Shown: positions 46,150 to 58,400 of the stretch, one piece after another
How the letters are laid out: each line of letters begins with the position of its first letter
Position numbering within the stretch: position 1 is the first letter of the stretch
From: Hanleya hanleyi
Lineage: Eukaryota; Mollusca; Polyplacophora; Lepidopleurida; Hanleyidae
Assembly: GCA_036873755.1 (NCBI GenBank)
Contig: JAVTVY010016083.1
Coordinates: 1-64,000 of the forward strand
Length of the DNA: 64,000 nucleotides
Reading direction: 5' to 3'
Position numbers and translations under genes: made by a program
Notes under the pieces: generated by a model
Seen by the model: the letters and a program-made list of their open reading frames with translations, nothing else
What the model was told of the DNA's origin: nothing
Databases searched by the model: none

Positions 46150-46400
46150 AGTAAACTGAGGAAATCATTAAAGGTAGATTTGTTTGAAATAAAATGATTC
46201 GGTAAGATCAAATCCATGTTAACCATTGACGTAAACTACTCGACACATGAACCCGGAGCCGTACATCGGAAGCTTTTATCTCCAGAATCGATTCAATCGA
46301 TAGCTGCAGGTTCTGATAACAAATGTGAATGGTGTCTTTAACACAGCGAACAATTATTTCGCCTGGAAGGAGTTTTCTTTTAGAAACCTCTGCAGTTGTG
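46150..46400 (+). repeat. Duplicated segment, copy 1 (partner 52970-53200)
   Basis: Copies share atcattaaaggta.atttgtttgaaa, ggtaagatcaaa, attactcgacacatgaacc, cggaagctttta and cagaatcgat in order, and the same strand. They lie about 6.8 kb apart. A minus-strand 78-codon frame here (46208-46444) is broken in the partner. Confidence 0.6.
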
Positions 46401-46444
46401 TTGACATAAATGTGTAAGAGCTCCAACGAATGTGTCATTTCCAC

Positions 46445-47868
46445 CTCTGTACGTATGGTAGACCAACCCTGCCAAAATTCCTTGCGTTGAACAAATAACG
46501 ATGAATTGAAAACGTAATATCAATACATTGAAAATCAATTTCAATTTATTTAAAAGCAGTCAACCCATGCCTCCATTTTCGATGTACTGAAATTCAACCT
46601 ATTAAACGAGGTTTTACTTGGTGCTTTGCCATTCTGATTGGTCAGCTTGGTCAGCGGAGTCGAACTGATACAGTAGTCGAGCTGCCCTTTTCTGATCGGA
46701 ACACCCACTTTTCAATCTTGATTTGATATCTTTAGTTGCACACGATGTAACCATCACCTAGTGTGATGACGCGTTCCGCTCACCGTATACTTTACAAACA
46801 AAATGATAAAGATTACAGTTACTTTTAATATACAAGACCATCTTTACTAGAATATATGGGATCACCCGATTGAATGGTTGACTTGCACGATATCAACTGT
46901 TCAATAAGATTCTGTGAATGCCTCTTCAGTTAACCAATCAACCGACAGAACTAGCACTAGAGTACGAAAAGTCAAAAGCGAGTGGACCTCCTGCTTTCAT
47001 CAGGAGATCCTAGATCTCAGCATGTTTCTGTTCGGGATATCTAGGAATATCAAGATCTAGGTCAAATCATTACCACATTAACATGATAAACGGATGTCTG
47101 CTTCAGCAATTTTCAGCTGTCCTTTATACTTTAAATACAGTACCGGGTTACGATAGACAAATCTTGTTTTGGATAAGAAGAAGAAGAATCACTAGTTTTG
47201 AGTTCTTAATAAAATTATAGGACGGAAGATGTCATTTCTTTAAAGAAAGAGTATCATTCATAAGGTATGACATTTTTTCTTGGGTAAGATAAGTGTTCTT
47301 ACCCCAGTCAAGACAAGAGAAAATGGAATTTTCAGTCATGTTGTCGAAATTGAATTAGTGGTTCTCCATTAAATATAGAAGATAAATATGGAAGCTATCA
47401 CTACAATCGACATTGGGGTAATTGTTTCCGATATCAAGCAATATTGATGCCATATTTTAAGAAGCCCATAACAATTTCGGAGAAATTTCGAAAATTTTCT
47501 CAAATATAATTATAATAGTTTATAGGTTTATTATTAAAAAAACAAGACTTTTCTATATTAAAGAAGGATATATTTTTCGCCTGTATGGGCAGACTGTAGA
47601 ATATAAATTTACAGTTCATTATAAAAAACTACAAATAAAGCTAATATGAGCCTCCGCCAATGGCTGTGGTGATTCATATTTGTTTTTGAGGAATATTCGA
47701 TGTACATAATAGCACCTATAAACATGTCGGCGAATTAATATTTCTCGTTAGGGAAGAATTATTCGCTAGTGAGAAATATTTTAGCTCCTAATGGCAGAAA
47801 GGTAGCATTGGGAGAATTATATGCAATTCTGATTACGAGTATAGGGATATGCCCTTTCTATGCTACTT
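46445..47868. other. No gene recognised
   Basis: AT-rich sequence with no matched repeats or motifs. Confidence 0.45.
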
Positions 47869-49054
47869 AGGGACCATTCAAAATTTATCCTGAGGGTGGG
47901 GGGGGGGGGCCGGTGGAATTTGAGGAGGGGGTCACCAATAACTTTGAGCCCTACGAAGGGGGAGGTCATGTGTAACTAGACTGCGTGTAGAGGGGGGTCA
48001 TCAGTAACTTGATAAATGAGGATGATAAATGGACAGCTATTCAGCTAGGATTTCTTGAGCTTCTGTATGAATTTCATGTTTTTTATGTCGAACCAGGATG
48101 GATTTTATTTCAGGAAACACATGTATCAGAACACGGCTCTGTTTATCCATGGAGCCTACTAATACAGTAGGCTCTATGGTTTATCATAAGCCTAAACAAC
48201 ATACAGTACCATAGATAGACGTATGTTCTGTTAGCATTAATCTCTGTACAAACCTCCTGTAGTGTAGTAGGACATGAGACTGGTAAATGGCTTTATAATC
48301 CTATTTACTCTTCTCAAGATGTTTTCAAAGCTGGGCCCCTATTCATACCAGCTAGATTTGAGTTAGTACACAGTGCATCTAGCAAATCCTTTATCTAAAC
48401 ACATCCAGGTGCAGTGCAGCCTGGACATTGTGGACATTGACTACTAAATGAATATAGCCTGCATTTTGAGACTGAAACAAACCATTCAATAATTTATGCT
48501 GCCCCAAAGTTGAAGAAATAAATTGTGGCGTACTACAAGACAAGTTGCACTGACGGTAGTTAATGTCATGATGAGGATAATATTATAAAATATAATAATT
48601 TTAATAGTTTTATAATAATAAAACGCCGTCTATTTTTTGCAGGGTTTTTGTAGCGAAGCCGACATGATGAATGCATGAAATTAATCATGTCGGATTCGTC
48701 CGTATTTTTATAAAGTTTATCTCTGTGTCAGTATAACAAACATAACCTTATTGTTTCCCTGAGCGGTTGTATGTAGTATTATCTATCATCATCATGCAGT
48801 ATGACATAATTTTACCTCCAACCGGTGAATGCGAATAAATACGTCATACAGAATGTAATCTCCGAGCTACTCGCAGCTACGTCGTAATGCAGAACTGTGT
48901 CGCTTTCCCTGTCACTTTTTCATATGTATAATACCATACCGCGAATCACTTTATCAACGAATAGCTCTTCATATTATTAACGTGTTTTCAATCGGTCTTA
49001 ATATAATTCCACACAGCATCATTTAGTGCCCCTGGCTATGTTGGAATGGTGTAC

Positions 49055-50242
49055 GGACATTTCCCCCATGGACAGTTCCCCCAGCGGGCATTTGCCCCAG
49101 TGGATATTTCCTCCACCCTATATTTTTAGGTTATTTTGAACATGGTTTTTAAATAATTTTGTAATAACGCAATTTTGTTCTATATATCAAGATATAAGGA
49201 TTTCCACATATGTTTTACGATAATTGAGTCACAAAGTGATAAGATATTATACATATACAAGCGTCTAGTCGTCATTCATAATTCAGCCGTCGTCCATTAA
49301 AGAATATCCGCGTCCATAATCCAAAGACCTATTCCATATCCATATAACAGTATTAGCACCAAATTCAAAAAAGACAATCATAGTATACATAAACATAGGC
49401 TAGTTTCCTGCAAGAGAGAAGCGGTCAACAGTTTTCAATGATACCGACAAGACATCATGATGTTCCAAAAATATAAAATCCGTATCGCTGATCAGTATTC
49501 TTAATCCATAATAATCGTTGTAAAGTCGTTATCTAGAGAATGGTGTATCTCAGTCACGCTTTGATTGTGACTGTTCATATGAGCACCATGAGGATCTTGA
49601 AGTACATGGGTTCATACGGCCCCTAGCCCCGGGTTAAGCGGAATTAGACACAAGTTACGAAACGTAACGCCATAGATCTTGCACGCTACGTTCGTATTTT
49701 GCTATCAGCATGCGATATGTATCGCCAAATTTGAGAAACTTTGAGTGGAGGCGCTTGGAGGCGCTTGTGTATATTATACATATACACAGTATATATCAGT
49801 ATTATACAGTCAGTACATTTTAAAACAATATAAAAGATGTATACATGGTATATAGCGTAACATTAACTGTTCGTAGGTCAGTGTCATGAAGCCATTTGAT
49901 GAGCATAAAACCGAACTGAAGCGAAAACTGAGGTAAAAAATAGAACAAAATAATATTGTTTAAAAATACATCTTTTATTTTACCACAATGTGATATAATG
50001 TTTTCTTAAAATGTTAAAATATATAATATATATATGATTTATATGTTATCACTATGTGATCCATTATATTGTTTAAAAATGTGCTATATAATATATGATG
50101 TGCCAAGTTATGTAAAAACTATGTTCAAAATAACCTAAAAGTATAGGGTGGGGGAAATGTCCATTGGAGGAAATGTCCACCGGGGGAAATGCCCACTGGG
50201 GGAAATGTCCATGGCAGGAATGTCCACTGGAGGAAATGACCT
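49055..50242. mobile_element. Nested inverted-repeat element X2 inside X1
   Basis: The left arm has ggacatttccccc, atggacagttccccc and tggatatttcctcc, then accctata.ttttaggttat and tttgaacat. The right arm is its complement, with five or six tandem copies of a ~16-base word (ggaaatgtccac/actgggg). Arms are ~110-140 bases. Between them lie AT-rich sequence and the RepB insertion at 49260-49770. Confidence 0.65.
49260..49770 (-). mobile_element. RepB with 16-bp target duplication, including RT C-terminus
   Basis: ATATTATACATATACA lies on both sides (49244-49259, 49771-49786), so both ends are defined: 511 bases. On the minus strand, 49660-49760 encodes KRLHSKFLKFGDTYRMLIAK and then YERSVQDLWRYVS, then stops. 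This matches the end of the 3385-3825 RT frame in the same position relative to the tail. The tail then runs through the shared core to gactagacgct. It is the clearest single RepB insertion in the window. Confidence 0.85.
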
Positions 50243-50434
50243 GGATTCGTTGGAATTGGGCGTGTGTTTGTGGTGAAATGGGGGGAGGGGTCATTGATAA
50301 ATATGGTATCAGGAGAGGGGGGGTCACTGGTAACCTTCCAGCCAAAGGAGGGGGGGGTCACACATAACTTAGGGTGATCAGCTGAATTTCCACCGCCCCC
50401 CCCCCCCCCTCAAGATAAATTTTGAACGGTCCCT

Positions 50435-51915
50435 TATCGCGCACTACTTATCGCGCATGCGCAGTCGACCCATTCTACTGTAGGGTGCAAGCCTGTCCCA
50501 TGGAATCTCAGGTAGTGAAAACCCCAGGTTTCTCGCCCCACCCTATCCAGCGCCACACCTATGCGACCCACTGTGAGTGACTAAAGCGGAGTAGGAGGAG
50601 GAGGAGTCGGATACGCCACGGATTATACTAGGAAGATAACAGAGTACAACAGAACTTGGTGCGTTTCAGCGAAGATCTGTACCCGAATGAGGTTTATAAG
50701 TGCTTGAATTGAATATGAAAGAATTGAAAAAGGACCGAATTTTGTCAAAAAGCATTAGGTGTATGGGATAGAGTAACTGATAATATGAGGTATGCCCAGA
50801 GTAATTGTAACGCACTGGGTCTTATATGGATGCTTTTTAGTTGCCAGACGTCGACAATTTTCGCTCCAATTGATGGTCTTTCCGCTAAGGTGCGGAACCA
50901 CATGGATAACGGCAGGCCACTTAATGCTGAATATAAGGCTTGTGATGTAGTTGTATTGTTCATTTGTCCAAAAGAATCGTTGTGAAAATATGATCATCCA
51001 TTTGAACGAACCCTACTCTGGTCGATAGCAGCCTATTAAAACGACGAGTAAACTTGCTCCCCGTCAATGTACGTATGGCTTTAGAGAGTATAAGGCGATG
51101 TTTGATTTTCATCAAATTTTTACTACCTTAAGATGTTGTTCTTCAAGAATTCAAGATTGAAATTAATCAGAGCATGAATTTTTGTGTTCTAATTCATTTC
51201 TTTGATGCGGAATATTACATGTGGACGATATACATGTAAGTGAGGCCAAATACTCGCTCCTTAATGCCACGCCATTTTCCGCATAATCACTCCAAAGATG
51301 CTGAATCACTCACGATAACGACACAGGACTCCCTTGACCCTTTCTCTGGAGTAGCGGTTGTGTCGAAGGTTGAATTCAAGATATATACATCTTTTAAAAG
51401 TTAAAAACCAATAAAAAGCGGCCTCACTTAATATGTAGTAAATCGGCTGCGCACATCTTGACAAAACTATATTCCCTAATATTCGCCGCCACAAATGATC
51501 CACCACACCATGTTGCCTGAGTTTTCCGCTCGAACACATGAAAAAAATTCAGCATACATTCGGTACCATTTTTTCGAGATACGGCTGAAATTAGGCCAGT
51601 CTTCCCGACACACAGCGTACATGGGAGATGGGCAAGCAAACTAGCCCCGTTTTTCCTATTCAAAATGTGTGCATTGTTAAATTCTCTTGAAAGTAAACCC
51701 ATTCCCTGGAGGTCAGTTTTTATAATATGATGCTCCAGCTGGATATCAACTTCGGGAAATGAAGAGTGGATACACGTTTTCACGATGTAGGTAGCCGGAG
51801 ACTTAATTGACACTGGGGAAAGGACAGCTGTAGCCTATCGGATTAATAATGTGCAAAATTATTATTATTAGTGAAATTGTCATTATTTGTCCAGTGATAA
51901 CAAAAAAAGGCGTAT
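50435..51915. other. No gene recognised
   Basis: Holds a 129-codon minus-strand frame (51424-51813) without known motifs, and a purine-rich gtaggaggaggaggag near 50588. I see nothing else. Confidence 0.45.
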
Positions 51916-52302
51916 ATGACCAGGCGTTACAGTAAAGGAAGCAATCCAATGTGTCGAACGTCGAATAAAAAAAAGGAGAAAAGTCAAACTGTCGTATATG
52001 TTGATGGAGTTATGGAAAGGGAAGCAATCGGAATAAAAAAGGGGAACATTATTTGTCGAGGGATAGTAAGGGAAGCAATTCAATGTGTGGAATGGCAAAG
52101 CAAAAAGAAGAGAAGTAGATCTGTGGTATACGTCGATGAGTTACGGAAGGGAAGCAATCCAATCTGTCAAACATCGAAGCTACAAAAAAAAAGAGGAAGT
52201 GTGATTGTAAAATACTTTAATGGGGTTATAGAAAGGGACGCAATCCAATGTGTCAAATGTCGAGGGGGAAAAGAAGAGAAAGATCAAAATGGCAAAGAGT
52301 AG
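51916..52302 (+). repeat. Degenerate ~82-bp tandem repeat with continuous open frame
   Basis: The word gaagcaatc(c) recurs at about 51939, 52021, 52072, 52151 and 52237 (steps 82, 51, 79, 86), each followed by an a/g-rich block (aaaaaaagagraaaagt) and gt.gtatatgt.gatg. All copies lie in one 128-codon frame giving repeated VVYVD(G/E)...REAI.C and K/R-rich runs. The open frame could be a by-product of A/G-rich tandem repetition. Confidence 0.55.
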
Positions 52303-54585
52303 GCGGACTTACAGGGAAGTGGGAAAAACCCGAAGTGAGCTGGTGAAGTTGTTGTCATTTAGATGCATGCATGGTCTCAAGGGTATTGCTAGGGGGCGGG
52401 GGTCGTTGGGTGTGAACGGTACCCTCTCAGAACACAACTGTCTGTAACCAAGCATTGGAAACGAATCCCTCTCAAGAAATCCTGGCAACGCCAATGGGTC
52501 TCCTAGTAAGTCTACATATCCACCACTTCTCCCGTGATTGCTTACAATCTATGTGTGGACTAAAATAGTCGATTTTCAATGATTTGACTTTTGGGTCAAA
52601 ATGGTATTGACTTTCCTATATCGTCTTTCCCATCTGTATACATTCACAAACAATCGGGACTTTCAATGGTTCTCAGTTTTGATGCGATACTTGCGTGATC
52701 CTATATATATATCTGTCAATTGGTTCAGAAATTAAAGAAGTGAATAACGGAAGTCTAGAGGAGAAGGTGAAATGGAAGGTGAAATTGTGAGCATTTCAGG
52801 GCTTCATCATGCACCTACAGCTGTCGTAGTTAGAAAATGTAAATACCCCACCTTAGAACAATTTGGTAGGAAAACAGTCGCATTCTCTATTTTTGTGATG
52901 ATCGATTTTTTACTTGTATGAAAACTTTGGTATCCTGTTCTGTTTTTCTACATTGTTATCTTGGGGAAGGGTCGGCAGATCATTAAAGGTAAATTTGTTT
53001 GAAAGGAAATACATTAGTAAGATCAAAACTATGTCGCCCATTGAAGTAAATTACTCGACACATGAACCGCGAGCCACCAACCGGAAGCTTTTAGTTTCAG
53101 AATCGATCTAATCGCTTGCTGCAGTTTCTCATAACAAATGTGATTGATGACATTAACCCTGGAAAAATAATCAGTTATTTTCCTAGAAACAACTTATGTT
53201 CGCTTTGAAGGTATCCTCAACAGGTTTCTGAAACAATGCTAAGCCGGAAGATGGTATACAAATGGACGGAAGCGGGGGGGGGGGGGGGGGTACCCAGCTT
53301 TTCTTCAAGACAGTAGTATGCCAATATGGCCAACAATGGTCATGAAACAACATCTCTCTGATTTCACCAAGTTGGCTTGTCAGCGATTCTCCCTTGCGGT
53401 CTAATTGCCTTAAGATTTGGATAGCACATTAACCAATTTCAAAATATCCTTTCACAACTCTTTTCTTTAAAGTTAATAATTTCCTTTTTTATTCATGCTC
53501 TTTCAAATATCCCTACTTTGGTAGATACACAGGAACATGCGCAGTAGACGTAAACTATGTTGTGTATGACACCTCCTCAAAAACACCGCAGCCTATTTAA
53601 AGCATTATGCAGCAGCAGTAGCTCGCCCCATATATCATCAAGCAAGTATTCACCTCACCACTACAGCAACTCGTGTATTGCAGTCATTGATAATAATCAG
53701 CGGTTTTATTGGAAATCAAAACTTCACATGAGGGAAAATGAAATCAAATATCGATGAAGTCTCTTCGGCTGCCAATATCTTCGTTTTCCGAAAAGACATT
53801 TGGATTTAACACTAAATCTATACAGTGGCTGTGGACAGTGGCTTTGGTTGCAGTATTGTTATAATAGGTGATAGCGGGTTAGTAGTATGTAGGATAAACT
53901 ACTTTCAAGCACAGTATCCCACCGAAACCCCGAACAGCGCATGTCAGCTGTAGGGCTTCCGTTGTCAAGGAGGTCGGCCTATGATGAAAAGCTCGCAGAA
54001 TCACCTGAAATTAGACGAGATCTTTGGGGGGCAGAATCAAGGGAATATTCAATTTGTTATATATTTTATAACACTAGGACTATGTGAGCGGATACAAATC
54101 ATTTACTACACGTCCGACGGATCACGATTAGCTGAGAGCAGTAAAATCCCTACACCATGAATGCGCGAGATCAGATGATTTCGAAGGAATCGGCCTAGCC
54201 GTCAAGAATGATTCCAGAGTATGAAATTTGCCCGTCAAAAGATAGTAACAGGGAACGAATTTGTTACATTGAAGTTTTTGACCTATAGACACAGCCTTGC
54301 GTAGCTCATCTACGCTGCCTGCAATTACGCGATTGTTGGCCAAATGATCCCGGGTTATACTTATAATGATGAATTATTCATCATAAATTGGTAAATTGGA
54401 GCAATATGCAAGAGGTGGGAAAAATTGGCGACGTCTGGCGACTAAAAAGCAACCATAATAAAGTACCCGTCGACACCTAACATTAAGCCCCATGTAAGAC
54501 ATGGAGGTCCATTGTCCGCCTGAAAATTCAAATTGCATCAGGCTTGTTGATGTATTGCGTTTTTGCAGGTAAATGACTCTCTACT
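52303..54585. other. No gene; duplicated segment copy 2 and a 17-G run
   Basis: 52970-53200 is the partner of 46150-46400. 53274-53290 is a run of 17 Gs. 53540-53760 holds a short unmatched frame. Nothing else recognised. Confidence 0.5.
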
Positions 54586-54589
54586 TCAA

Positions 54590-55470
54590 CTTCAGCTGTA
54601 TTTTTAGCCTACCATCACCAGATGGTGGGCTGTTCAACTCACTTTTCGTCCGTGGTCCGTCGTCCGTCCGTCCGTCGTCCGTCGTCCGTCGTCCGTCCGT
54701 CGTTCGTCGTCAGTCCGTCCGTAAACAATTCTTGTTACCGCGATTTCTCAGCAACTACTCCATGGATCTTTTTCAAATTTGGTACACAGATTCCCCTTGG
54801 AGTCTAGTTGTGCAAAAAACCTTTTCTGGTCCGATTCGAAAATCCAATATGGCCACCAGGCAGCCATCTTGGATTTCCCCATGAAACCTTGTTACCTCGA
54901 TTTCTCAGGAACTACTGCATGGATCTTTTTCAAATTTGGTACACAGGTTCCCCTTGTGATCTAGTTGTGCAAGATACCTTTTCTGGTCCGATTCGAAAAT
55001 CCAATATTGCCAACAGGCAGCCATCTTGGATTTCCCCATGAAACCTTGTTATCGCGATTTCTCAGGAACTACTGCATGGATCTTTCTCAAATTTGGTACA
55101 CAGGTTCCCCTTGGGGTCTAGTTGTGCAAGCTACCTTTTTCGGTCCGAATCGAAATCCAATATGGCCACAAGGCGGCCATCTTGGATTTCCCCATGAAAC
55201 TTTGTTGTCGCGATTTCTCAGGAACAACTGCATGGATCTTTCTCAAATTTGGTACACAAGTTCGCCTTGGGGTCTAGTTGTGCAAGATACCTTTTCTGGT
55301 CTGATTCGAAAATCCAATATGGCCACCAGGCGGCCATCTTGTATCTCCCCCATGAAACTTTATCACGATTTCTCAGGAGCTACTCCATTGATCTTTCTCA
55401 ATTTTGATACACAGGTTCCCCTTGGGGTCTAGTTGTGCAATATACCTACTGGTATGGATCTTTCTCAAAT
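54590..55470 (+). repeat. 156-bp satellite array, left part, with CCGT-rich leader
   Basis: Begins with a small hairpin (accatcaccagatggt) and a gtccgtcc-rich stretch (54648-54722), then about five units of 155-157 bp. Marker word tctagttgtgc lies at 54803, 54960, 55117, 55273 and 55428. Units contain ccatcttggatttcccc, gaaact(t/g)tgttatcgcg and atggatcttt.tcaaatttgg. The long frames here (up to 155 codons) only follow repeat periodicity. The array resumes at 59012. Confidence 0.85.
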
Positions 55471-58400
55471 TATGTCCATCTTTCGTTTACCAATCTTGTA
55501 TATATGTTTCTATTTTATTATGTTTTTTATGCACGCACCAAACAGTTTATTATGTTCTGTGAATGTAGGTCAGTCTTTAGATTTACTCGCTTTCGTACTC
55601 AATCATGGACAATATTACTGACACGTTAGTTGATGCTCCACTCTCTAACCTAGCATCAAATCTTCCATTTTTCGATGTTGAATTTCCTTTTGAAACTAAC
55701 TGCTCTCCTGTATCTCCGCCTGTGAATTACGAATTCTTAGACCAATTATGTTTTAATCCACTTGAATTAAATGACACAGATCAAAGTAAAGCTTCCACCG
55801 ATGATAATGATTTTGAAATAGCTCACTGGAATAGCATTAACAGTCACCAATCAAAATACTATACAGATACAACTTTCATCAATGAAATCAAATCCCTGCC
55901 CATCAGTACCAATGGAAATACTTTATCTTTTTTACATATTAATGCCAGAAGTCTTAAGAAGCACTTTTCAGAAATAACAGCATTCATTTATAACTTAAAA
56001 CATGATTTCTCTATTTTGGCCTTTACAGAGAGCTGGTTAAATCCTGCCAATGAAAAGCTATTTGACATACCTGGCTATGTACCATACCCATCATCAAGGT
56101 CTAAGAGGACTGGAGGAGGACTGATCTTTTATGTTAGAGAAAATATAAAATCCTGCAAAATACGTAAAGATCTTTCATATCTAGATGATGATGGTCAATA
56201 TGAAACTCTTTTCTTGGAAATAATAATCGACGACAAAAAATACATCGCTGGTCTCTTCTATCGGCCGCCGGGCAAAAATATTGACACTTTTAATCAATAT
56301 GTCCTTTCTCTTCTTAAGTCGCCTGAAGTTCAAAAGAATTGTATATTTATGGGCGATTTCAACATAGACCTTTTTAAAACAAATAACCATCAGCCTTCGA
56401 GAGATTTTCTGGAAAACCTGAAATCACATTATTTTTTCCCATTGATTACGAAACCAACCAGAGTCCGTGAACGAACGGCAACCCTCATCGACCACATTTT
56501 TACTAATTTTCACGATGACAATCTCTTGTCCGGTATATTCTTGACAGATATTACTGATCATTTCCCGATATTTCATATAATTAGGAGCGCCTCAAACGCA
56601 AAACCAGCACAACAAAACATAACTTACCGTAAATATACCACAGAACAAAAGGAGCTATTCTTACAAAAAATAAGTGAGGCTGATTGGTGCCAAGGGAATG
56701 AAGACAGTCATGATCCAAACACTTTGCTTGATAATTTCCTCTCTAAATTCAACTCCATCTATAATGAATGCTTCCCGCTAACAACTGTTATACCTTCGAC
56801 AAGAAAAATCATAAAACCATGGATAACCTATTCAATTTTAAATTCTGTCCATGAAAAAAATAGACTTTATCGCCTTTATCTAATCAATAGGGATACTACC
56901 ATTCATAAGCAATACCGAAAATACAGAAATATATTAAATCATACGATTCGCACATCCAGAAAACACTATTTTGAACGGAAATTCAACGAAAGCACTCAAG
57001 ATATCAGAGGTACATGGAAGGTATTAAAACAGCTATTGAACAGGAATAAATCTCAAATTTCGGACTCCTTTAACATTCGTGGTCAGACATTAACAGACAA
57101 AAAACTTATAGCCGATAAATTCAATGAATATTTTACTACAGTTGCCTCAAACTTAGATAACCAAATTCCACATTCTACGTCAAATTTTCGTGATTATCTC
57201 GGTACCCCTATTCCTAATAATTTTGAATTCTCCCGGGTAACTGAAGATGAAGTTAAGAGCACGATCCTATCATTAAAATCATCATCTCCTGGTCTAGACG
57301 ATATACGCATGTCCATGATTAAATTAGTGTCTGATCACCATAATTCCGAACCATTGTCTTCTATCATTAATTCATCTTTCAATTAAGGAATAGTACCTGC
57401 TTTGTTAAAACACGCAAAAGTAACCCCAGTATTCAAAGCAGATGATCAATTTACGCTTTCGAATTATAGACCAATATCGGTACTGCCTTGCTTCAGCAAC
57501 ATACTAGAAAAACTTGCCGTGACTAAAATTACAGAATTTCTCGACAGTAATGACATAATATCACAAAATCAATATGGTTTTAGGGCTAACCACTCGACAT
57601 CTCTTGCGGCATGCTCCCTCTATGACATATTGATATCTGCTAAAGAATCCAAACTATATAGTGTTGTTTCATTTCTAGACCTCTCGAAAGCATTCGACAC
57701 CGTTAACCACGACATCCTGCTTACCAAACTTGAGCATTATGGCCTCCGTGGTGTATCTAATACCTGGTTAAATAGCTATCTCTCCGAACGTCTACAAACC
57801 GTAGTTTATAATGGTATTTTATCCGAATCAATGTCTATTTCCCATGGCGTCCCCCAAGGATCAATTTTAGGGCCTCTGTTGTTTTCACTATACATAAATG
57901 ACATAAGCGAAGCAACAGACCTCGTAAAAATTATTCTGTTTGCTGACGACACCAGTGTTGTTTTTTCCTCGAAGAATATTAATGATGCTTTCAATACTAT
58001 GTCCCAACAACTACATAACTTAAATACCTGGCTATGTTGCAATCGTTTATCATCAAATATAAAGAAGACAAAATACATGCTAATAACACCCAACACCCAT
58101 AAATCCTCGGTAACTGTCCCCCATCTATCTATTCTCGGCATAGAAATCGAACAAGTTAACCTATTCAAATTTTTAGGCTTATATTTTAATAACCAGCTAA
58201 ACTGGAGAACACACATCCACTACATATGCAATAAAATATCGCGAAACATCGGAATTATAAACCATATACGTAGTGCTTTAAACACTAAAACACTTCTAAT
58301 CTTGTACTACAGTTTAATACTTCCTTATCTATCGTATGTAATGTCTTGTGGGGAAACACATATATCACACATTTAAAACCCCTATCCTTGCTCCAAAAAC

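Larger units (their letters stand above)
47869..50434. mobile_element. 2.57-kb inverted-repeat element X1 with G-run ends
   Basis: Left end AGGGACCATTCAAAATTTATC, then tgaggg, a 12-G run (47898-47909) and ccggtggaattt. The right end is the complement, with a 14-C run (50396-50409) and ggtccct at 50434. Just inside both ends, gggggtca followed by taactt is repeated two or three times in direct orientation. No transposase frame is visible. A palindrome gagcctact/agtaggctc lies at 48152-48174. Flank duplication could not be assigned, so the exact termini may be off by a few bases. Confidence 0.65.

Noticed and set aside
47869..50434. Target duplication for X1 from ctactt words on both sides
   Set aside because: The right-hand word lies about ten bases beyond the inverted end, so it does not flank the element.
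54573..55432. Chain of overlapping open frames up to 155 codons
   Set aside because: They follow the 156-bp satellite period and have no independent support.
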